64,000 nucleotides of DNA from Hydrangea macrophylla (Eukaryota > Streptophyta > Magnoliopsida > Cornales > Hydrangeaceae): positions 24,520,681-24,584,680 of the forward strand of contig CM066994.1 of NCBI GenBank assembly GCA_033977485.1, written 5' to 3'. Numbering within the stretch: position 1 is the first letter of the stretch; each line of letters opens with the position of its first letter. The translations under genes were made by a program, and so were the position numbers. A model generated the notes under the pieces. That model was not told where the DNA came from. It did no database searches and worked only from the letters and a program-made list of their open reading frames with translations. Of the stretch, positions 57,535 through 64,000 are shown in pieces.

Positions 57535-58425
57535 GCTCAGGCATGACCTAAGGGTCCAAAAGAAAGACCTAATTTCAGCTCAGGTAACACCCTAAGACCA
57601 AGCGTCACGAGTGTAAAAGCTTCGAGCTCATTACAGTTCGAGCACACCCTAAGGCCAAGCGTCACGGGTATAGAAGCTCTGAGTTCATTACAGCTCGAGC
57701 ACACCCAAAAGATCAAGTGCCACAAATCCAAAAGCTCCGAGCACATTACAGTTCAAGCATACCCTAAGGCCAAGTGTCACGGGTGTAAAAGCTCCGAGCA
57801 CACCAAAAGACCAAGCGTCACGGGTCCAAAAGCTTCGAGCTCATTACAGCTCGAGGACACCCTAAGGCCAAGCGTCACGGGTGTAAAAGCTCCGAGCTCA
57901 TCACAGCTCGAGCACACCCAAAGACAAAAAGTCACGGGTCCAAAAGCTCCGAGCTCATTATAGCTCGAGCACACCCTTAGGCCAAGCATCACGGGTCCAA
58001 GAGCTCCGAGCTCATTACAGCTCGAGCACACCCAAATACCTTGTGTCACGGTCGAGGAGCTCCGAGCTCCAAGCTCCTTATAACTTGAGCATGACCAAAG
58101 ACTAAGTGTCATAGGAAGACTGAGCCTTAACTCGGGCAAGACCTAAAAACCTTAGGCTACAATAAAGCCCAAGTGTCATAGGTCCAAAAGAAAGACTTGA
58201 GTACAACTCAGGCTAGACCTAAAAACCTTAGGCTAAAATAAAGCCTAAGTGTCATAGGTCTCAAAAAAAAAAAAAAAAAAAAACCCCTCAGGCAAACCTG
58301 AAACTCTTAGGCTATAATAAAGCACAAGTGTCGTAAGCCTTCAAAAGTCCCGAGTCCGTCACAGCTCAGGAAAATCCAAAAGACCTGAGCTAAAATAAAG
58401 CCCAAGTGTCGCAGAGTTCATCCCA
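57535..58425 (+). repeat. Tandem repeats of about 58 bp, then about 76-80 bp
   Basis: At 57535-58090 a unit with AGCGTCACGGGT, AAAAGCTCCGAGCTCATTAC and AGCTCGAGCACACCC repeats with spacing of about 58-59 bp (anchors near 57602, 57661, 57717 and 57775, continuing). From 58090 a related unit with CTTAGGCTA, AATAAAGCC and AAGTGTCATAGG repeats at about 76-80 bp (anchors near 58173, 58249, 58329 and 58407). Frames inside are repeat-derived and not called. Confidence 0.85.
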
Positions 58426-58488
58426 TACGATCTAAGAAACTTTTAATAACTACAAAAAAGTTAAATGCTCGGGTATCACTACTAAGTT

Positions 58489-58960
58489 TGTCTCCAAAAA
58501 ATAGCAGCCCAATCATCTACCGACAAGTGGAGCCCAAGAATGGGTCAACCTCATGACCATAGCCCATGACTAGCCGTTAGTGATCATGGAGAGATAAAAT
58601 GATGTGCATAATCCCACAAATATTATAGCCCAAACAATTAAGGGATAGTCTAGCCCATGACTGCATAGTGGTGTAGTAGGAATAGTGCTCCTAGAAAAGC
58701 GTAGACTGTTAAGCCTCAAGCCCTATATATGCATAGCTCAAGCTCATGAAAAAGGTACACAATTCTTCCCTTTGACATTCTCTCGTACTCAAACTCCATC
58801 TAAGACTAACTTAGTCATTGGAGGAGGCTCTGGGGTCCAAACCCCACCTTTGTGGCCTTTCTTTTGCCTTTTTGCAGGTCATCATTTAGAGGGATTCTCT
58901 TTGGTAGTCTAGTTCTTCTAGTCCAGGTAGAATTCAGATTAACGATTTTAGGCAACATCA
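58489..58960 (+). repeat. 3' LTR of the second LTR element, 472 bp
   Basis: It aligns with 44618-44777 joined to 49879-50188 and contains the unoccupied MULE target. TATA-like CTATATATGC lies at 58722-58731. Its left tip TGTCTCC is diverged from TGATATGCC of the 5' copy. Confidence 0.82.
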
Positions 58961-59047
58961 CATGGAAATGGAAGTATGAGCAGACTAGATAGACAAGTAA
59001 AAAAAGATTTTAAAAAAAAAAGAGATATTAATTAGCACAAGCACACA

Positions 59048-59844
59048 CAGGGGCAGACCCACTTTCAGGAAAAAACATGTTATATATGATAGTTTCAAAA
59101 AATATGTGGCCTTTTGTTAAGATTTTCTGTTAATTCCGGGGCTTTTTGTAAAGAGTAATGATATGCTTCCCAAATTTCTATCCCAAAAGTGCTTTCCAAA
59201 TAATGTGACAGTGGGGTCAAGTGATATACTGTAGGACAGTTGAATTTTGATCGATTGGAAGTTGTTTACCTAGCCCCACTGACAGGTCAATTGAGAAACT
59301 CTTTTAAAATAGAAATTTGGGAAGCATATCATTACTCTTTTGTAAATTTTAGAACTTTGACACGGTTTTAATTCACAACTTGTTCCCACACTTAATTTTA
59401 TAATATTATATGTTGTGTGTATATTTGTATGTGTTATATAATAAAATACCAAAAAGTAAAACAAAGACCACCTAGAGTTCCCTAGTTTTCCACAAGGCAT
59501 TTTCTAAAAATAAAAAATAAAAAATAAAAAATGTTCCCATGCAGATGAAGTTTGAAGTTTCGAAGTTCTCGAAAGACTCAAATGTCCCATATCCACCATT
59601 AACCTCTTCTTGCTCCTGTTTAGCCAAGAAAAAAAAAAAAAAAAAAGTCCCCATACTCATTTTTCTTGAGATAGACAAAAGTCACACGGAATTTCCAATC
59701 CCCTATATATACACGAAACTTATGAAAAAATCACATAAAATTATATTATTTCTACAAAAAAAATAAAATTTGGTCAAGGATGCTGCATCTGAACCCCCTT
59801 AAAAATATTGTCTTCACTGAATTAAAGTTCTGAGTCTACCACTA
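59048..59844. mobile_element. Possible hAT-like remnant around a MITE
   Basis: The left end CAGGGGCAGACCCA and the right end, read inward, TAGTGGTAGACTCA match at most positions. The flanking 8-mers AGCACACA and TACACACA agree at 6 of 8. The interior is AT-rich and non-coding. Confidence 0.4.
59151..59339. mobile_element. MITE of the AAGAGTAATGCTATGC family, complete copy
   Basis: The ends are perfect inverted repeats for about 31 bp, starting AAGAGTAATGATATGCTTCC. The same five bases TTGTA flank it (59146-59150 and 59340-59344). It is 189 bp and non-coding, and is the best-preserved member of the family in the window. Confidence 0.88.
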
Positions 59845-60064
59845 TACACACATATATACATATAGATTATATTAAAAGGTACAAGCAAAAATAGATAGAA
59901 TATATTGAAAGTACAAGCTTCCTTATTTATAGCTGCGGTGTTACAACCTTTATTTATTGCACAAGCACATACATACGCACACATATATGCATATATATAT
60001 ATATATATAAATACATATATGAAACTGTGGAAGTACAGGCTTCCCTAATTGCACGCATAATTTG
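59845..60064 (-). other. 3' flank of the Kunitz gene
   Basis: On the minus strand AATAAATAAAGG (plus 59947-59958) lies about 110 bases after the stop and could be the poly(A) signal. A TA microsatellite lies at 59990-60010. Confidence 0.5.
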
Positions 60065-60742
60065 CTAATATGAAGAAGTGGTTATTGTGTTAACGTTGGC
60101 CTTGGCAAAGGAAAACGGATAAGCTTCATCACTGGGATCATTGAGACACAAACGTCGAACTCCATTGGGGTCGAAGAAAATGCCAAGGTACCCGCATTGA
60201 ACTTCACAGGTTTTACACACTGAGGAGCAGGACATAATCTTATAGTCCATATCCAATGACGTCCCAGTTTCCTTCTCAATCTTAAACCAGTTACTCAAAG
60301 TGTTAGGACCTGGGTTTCCTAAAAGAGGTTCGGTCGTCACGCAAAATCGTCCGATTGTTTGATCAAACTCACCAAGCTTCCACATGAAATAGCGCGCACG
60401 ACAGTATAACGGGCCCAAGAACACGATGTTGAGGTTGGTTTGAGTTTGAACCACTTTATCCTCGGGGATGTTCCAAGGAGTGAAGATGACTGGTCGACCT
60501 CTTTCCACATCGGAAGGCTCTTGGATCACGGACGGGGGACAGAGACCTCCATTTATATTCATGCCCGTTGTGAGTCCACCGCCTTCAGGCCATATTTTTG
60601 GTGGTAATATATAGTACTCCTCACCTGCTATGACCGCTTTGCCTTCATTGTCAAGCACTGCATCATGTGCGGCCAGCAATTGATTTGCTGAGAGAACAAA
60701 GACAAGGAATGAGAGCATTACCAGTACCTCTATTGTCTTCAT
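60065..60742 (-). CDS. Kunitz-type (STI/miraculin-like) protease inhibitor, 225 aa
   Basis: A single-exon gene. The start at 60742 (MKTIEVLVMLSFLVFVLSAN) gives a typical secretory signal peptide with cleavage likely after about residue 25. An upstream in-frame ATG (60820) would only add Arg-Glu repeats from the GA run and is rejected. The soybean-inhibitor signature is complete at residues 29-45 (VLDNEGKAVIAGEEYYI). Cysteines lie at 68, 114, 134, 172, 176, 179, 183 and 199. The pair in GGLCPP and GRFCVTT and the cluster SCSSVCKTCEVQC before RRLCL fit the miraculin-like subgroup. Length is normal for the family. Kunitz proteins are secreted or vacuolar inhibitors of serine proteases, often used in defence. 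The reactive-site residue cannot be read reliably here. The frame is unbroken. Confidence 0.93.
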   Translation of the reverse strand: MKTIEVLVMLSFLVFVLSANQLLAAHDAVLDNEGKAVIAGEEYYILPPKIWPEGGGLTTGMNINGGLCPPSVIQEPSDVERGRPVIFTPWNIPEDKVVQTQTNLNIVFLGPLYCRARYFMWKLGEFDQTIGRFCVTTEPLLGNPGPNTLSNWFKIEKETGTSLDMDYKIMSCSSVCKTCEVQCGYLGIFFDPNGVRRLCLNDPSDEAYPFSFAKANVNTITTSSY

Positions 60743-60752
60743 GATTGTACGT

Positions 60753-60821
<69 letters not shown>

Positions 60822-60900
60822 ATGTTTGAAGTTGTATGAAATGTTGGATGGAAAAATATTGCCGAGGGAGCATTCTATTTATGGACAGAGAGAGGGAGAG
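60753..60900 (-). promoter_or_regulatory. Kunitz gene core promoter and (GA)n leader
   Basis: On the minus strand CCATAAATAGAA (plus 60873-60884) is a good TATA box about 130 bases before the ATG. The leader holds a (GA)n run (plus-strand CT, 60754-60818). Both parts are shared with the relics at 38.1 and 43.5 kb, so they are ancestral to the family. Confidence 0.65.
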
Positions 60901-60949
60901 ATGGAATGCATATGCTGTATGACACCTAATTAAGGATGCGTTCTAGAAT

Positions 60950-61425
60950 TTTTCAAGATACATGGCCAAAAGGGGCAACCGTCTGGGTCATCAAATTTCA
61001 CAAAATTTTGAGGGATTTTATAAAATTTTTATAATTATATTTTTATTTTGAGATTTTTTGTATTTTACATTTAGGCCTCTTTCAAAGCTCAATTTAGTGT
61101 CATCAACTATATATTTATATTGATAAACATGTATATAAAACTCAAAATCAAAGGCCCTAGAATTTTGAAAATTACACTTTTACTGTAAGAATTTATTTAG
61201 TTTTAGAAATAGGCCTCTCTAGAATTTTGAAAGATACCATACAATGTTTAAGTTGCACAAATAGACTCATATTAAAAGTAGACCACAAAAAAATCGCTAA
61301 TTATGTATAATTATACCCTAAAAAAACTGCTAATTATGTACAAAGCCCCCGAATCCCCTTACAAGGTCCTCTCTTTTAGTAGTTCGTCCCAGGCTTCCAA
61401 ATACGCGAGACCGGCCCTGTCAAAA
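60950..61425. repeat. DNA-transposon remnant
   Basis: The right end, read inward, begins CAGGGCCGGTCTCGCGTA, a start seen in many plant hAT-like elements. AGGCCTCT and TAGAATTTTGA words recur inside. No matching left end was found, so it is probably truncated. Confidence 0.35.
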
Positions 61426-62480
61426 TAAGAGAGATAGCCGAACAACCCATTATTGGCCTTTTAGTTCCTAAAGTTTAAGATGAGTCGCACTTTAGTCCAT
61501 CCATGACTTTTTGCTATGAAAATTTCACTTTATTGACAAATGATTTCGTCACTAAAATGCTATAAGGACGTAAGTGGCACATTTGTGAAACTTTAAGGAC
61601 CAAAGTACAAAATTTGAAACTTTAGGGTACAAAGTAAAAAGTGTAAAATACCCAAACTTTAAGGGTGCAAAGTACAATTAGTCATATATATTTATATTTG
61701 CAGTATACTTAAGGGACCAATCTTGCGAAGCCAACGATCAGGGTCGGCCCTTCAATTTCGGGGCCTAAGCGCCCGAGGTGAAATTATATATATATATATA
61801 TATATTTATTTTTTTTCATATTTGCGAGTAGATTTTTTTTTTTTTTTTGTATTTTGCTATTCTTATTTCTTCGAAAATAACTTTTGTTATTTGAGTTACA
61901 ACATTTTATTATCATAGGTAACAAGCCAAAATAGTAGATTAGCATTATTAAAAGGGGGTGATAAATAATAATAATGATAATAGTTTTATCGTTGAAATGG
62001 CATTATTATAATTGGAGTAAGATCATCACATTTTAGCAAGTCAAAATCTAAGTAAAAATTTAAGTTGTGGAATTCGATCAATTTTCAATGTGTCACTCGT
62101 GAAATCATTATTGAAGATGTTGGACCACCAAATTACCGGAATCCAAAATTCAAATGTACTGGCTTTCTTCACACTAGAGGAGTGCCACTCACTATGTGAG
62201 TGCAAGAGAAAGAAAGTGGGTTTGAGTAGTTGAGGGAAGTTATTTTTTTTTAAAAAAGAAGTTATTTTTTTAAAAAATTTTGAAATGACATTTTAATACT
62301 TTGTGAAAAAATTTGTATTTGGAAATTGTATAGGTTTTATTGTAATTATTGGTTTAAGAGAAACTTTTTTTGATACCCCTTCCTTTCACTTTCTATATTA
62401 GTATAGATATGCTAGTACAAAGGTTTTTTTTTTTTACTTTATTGTCATTATTAATAATTTAATGGGGATAATTATCAAAA
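61426..62480. other. Intergenic with repeat debris
   Basis: TTTAAGATGAGTCGCACTTT and ACTTTAGGGTACAAAGTA (61478-61640) look like pieces of a non-autonomous repeat. CAGGGTCGGCCCTTCAATTT at 61739 resembles a transposon tip. A TA run and poly-T follow. No gene is seen. Confidence 0.4.
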
Positions 62481-62499
62481 CTAATGGAGCCTATGACAA

Positions 62500-63155
62500 T
62501 GAGATGGAAAGTTTGAGGTAAAATTCTCCAGAACTCTGGGACAACAATAATTGATGAGCATTGTTGTCTTTTTCTTTTGTCATAATGCCAAGAAAGTTTG
62601 AGGTAAAATTCTCCAGAACTCTCAATAATTGATGAGCATTGTCGTCTTTTTCTTTTGTCATAGGCCAGTCTTAATTTCTTTTTCTTTTCTTTGTCTTTTT
62701 TTTTCCTTTTGTTTTGCTGTAAAAAATAAATGCTGCAAATTTAATAATACAGTTATCAACTAATTAATCGCAAATCTCACATCGATTTAAAACTAACTCC
62801 AACAAGAGGTGGAAAGAAATACTTTGTTACATTTATAGATGATAGTAGTAGATATTGTTATATTTACTTAGTTCTAAAGATGAAACAATGGATATGTTTT
62901 AGATATATTAGCTGAAATTGAAAATCATTTATCTAAAACAATAAAACGAGTTATATCGGATAGAGGATGTGAATATGATTCAACTCCACTAACTAAGTAT
63001 TGTGCTAACAATGGGATTATTCATGCAATAACTGCGCCATAGGCCAGTCTCAATTTCTTTTCTTTTCTTTCTTTTCTTTTGTTTTGCTGTAAAAAATAAA
63101 TGCTAAAAATTTTACTATACAGTTGTCAACTAATTAATCGCAAATCTCACAATTC
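62500..63155. repeat. Block of direct duplications with a captured copia piece
   Basis: GAAAGTTTGAGGTAAAATTC occurs at about 62508 and 62593. The sequence from GGCCAGTCTTAATTTCTTT to CGCAAATCTCAC (62663-62780) recurs at 63044-63150. The copia integrase piece lies between the second pair. Confidence 0.75.
62787..63042 (+). pseudogene. Ty1/copia integrase fragment
   Basis: Translation with frame changes gives RGGKKYFVTFIDDSSRYCYI, a LAEIENHLSKTIKRVISDRG-like stretch and YCANNGIIHAITAP, the core of a copia integrase including the DSSR and SDRG motifs. Only about 250 bp are present, with no LTR or other domain. It differs from the copia element at 14-38 kb (YFITFVDDCTKYCYV). Confidence 0.8.
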
Positions 63156-63795
63156 TCTGAGTTCGTTTGGCTGTGAAAAATAAATGCCGAAAAAGTTTAC
63201 TATACTCTGGTTGTTTTGTTTCTTTTGGGGGCCTTTGTACTTTGAAAATTCTCTTACATTTTAATGAGAAAAAAAAATTTAAAAAAAAAAATTGTTCTTT
63301 GTGTGATGAAGAGAACCTTACAAGTGATAAGCTAATAACCACATAAATAGAGTGTTAAGGGAGTGTAGGCAGCCTCAGAGCAAGAAATTATTCAATAAGA
63401 AAAAGACATACGACGTTATTACGCTGATGTGGTGTGATACTCCAAATATATGGGTTCACGTGACCCCTATATTTAGGCGCACATAACAAATAGTTGTTGA
63501 CTTGATGCAATTACTCAAGTTCCCAGTACTTTGTCATGTGCCTCCGATTTTTTTTGCAATAAAATTTTTTGGTCCCATCCTATTAACTAGACATTCCACA
63601 TTATTAGTAAAATTTGTTTGTAAGATTTTGTGCCCAAAACCTTTTTTTTTTTTTTTTGAACGACAAATTTCATGAATAAAGAAATCATAAAGCAAAAAAG
63701 CATGGCTAAAGACATGCACCATCGGAATAGAACCCAAAAAACACCCAAAAAATTGCAAAACCACGTTATTTTATATACATGTATATATATAATAT
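63156..63795. other. Intergenic, nothing recognised
   Basis: AT-rich, with poly-A and poly-T runs around 63268-63290 and 63641-63657. No supported gene. Confidence 0.5.
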
Positions 63796-63978
63796 ACAAA
63801 GATTCTCTAAAGAGGACCACCTCTCTTTATTAAATAGAGGACCTCTGTTTTGGCCGTTGGATTGTGTTTAAAAATTATGAAATGACAAAACTGCCATTAA
63901 TGAAAACACGATCCGACGGCTAAAACAGAGATCCTCTCTTTAATAAAAAAAGAGCGCCCTCTTTATAGCCTGACTGTA
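63796..63978. mobile_element. Palindromic MITE in a TA microsatellite, copy 2
   Basis: Ends ACAAAGATTCTCTAAAGAGG and, from the right, ACAGTCAGGCTATAAAGAGG; inner arms CTGTTTTGGCCGTTGGAT and CTGTTTTAGCCGTCGGAT. It is the same family as 32801-32981, again flanked by TA repeats on both sides. Confidence 0.85.
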
Positions 63979-64000
63979 TATATATATATATATATTTATA

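Larger units (their letters stand above)
44618..58960 (+). mobile_element. Second LTR element, non-autonomous, enlarged by nested insertions
   Basis: The 5' LTR is 44618-50188, including a 5.1-kb MULE. The 3' LTR is 58489-58960. Without the MULE and one TSD copy the 5' LTR is about 461 bp, against 472 bp. Both end GGCAACATCA. Flanks are GATGG (44613-44617) and CATGG (58961-58965), 4 of 5 matching. No gag or pol is recognised inside. What remains after removing nested elements is mainly tandem and dispersed repeats. Confidence 0.72.

Noticed and set aside
57777..58139. Minus-strand open frame of 120 codons rich in Cys, Ser and Leu
   Set aside because: It is a translation of the 58-bp tandem repeat; the repeating peptide follows the DNA unit.
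60743..60820. Arg-Glu repeat as the true N-terminus of the Kunitz protein
   Set aside because: It is the translation of a GA microsatellite in the leader. The methionine at 60742 is followed by a proper signal peptide.
61739..61810. A complete transposon starting at CAGGGTCGGCCC
   Set aside because: No matching inverted end or duplication was found downstream.

Overview
The window is nuclear DNA of a flowering plant, most likely a eudicot. It is AT-rich, has almost no intact host genes, and carries plant-type transposons: Tekay-like Ty3/gypsy chromoviruses, Ty1/copia, a Cassandra-like 5S-bearing LTR, an RTE-clade LINE, a FAR1-type Mutator element, CACTA-, hAT- and Harbinger-like elements, MITEs and a Helitron candidate. 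The only host gene that looks functional is a Kunitz-type protease inhibitor on the minus strand near 60.1-60.7 kb. Two broken 5' ends of related genes (38.1 kb plus, 43.4 kb minus) point to an old Kunitz cluster spread apart by insertions.

Layout. 0.4-1.7 kb: two small hAT-like elements, one of them inside a Cassandra-like LTR with a 5S rRNA-derived segment. 2.4-8.1 kb: a decayed gypsy pol with its 3' LTR. 8.3-12.1 kb: minus-strand gypsy gag-protease remains and pieces of another LTR family. 12.2-14.0 kb: a tandem array of about 275-bp units. 14.36-37.73 kb: one minus-strand copia element (TSD TCTTA) split by a CACTA-like element (19.57-35.32 kb), itself split by an 11.5-kb gypsy element (21.21-32.71 kb, TSD AAAAA). 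38.4-42.4 kb: a gag-only LTR element (TSD GGGTC) with a Tourist-like MITE in one LTR. 44.6-58.96 kb: a second LTR element whose 5' LTR holds a 5.1-kb FAR1-type MULE (9-bp TSD) and whose interior holds a Helitron candidate, an RTE LINE (17-bp TSD), a hAT element (8-bp TSD) and long tandem repeats. 59-64 kb: small DNA elements, the Kunitz gene and a duplicated block with a captured copia integrase piece.

The most interesting items are the nearly intact FAR1-type MULE with about 170-bp terminal inverted repeats; the young gypsy element, which keeps an unbroken 204-codon reading frame between primer binding site and gag while gag-pol is interrupted, with LTRs rich in TCGCGCGA palindromes; and the Kunitz relics. 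Coordinates of element ends were set by eye from terminal motifs, target-site duplications and LTR-to-LTR comparison. Family names rest on recognised protein motifs, not on searches.
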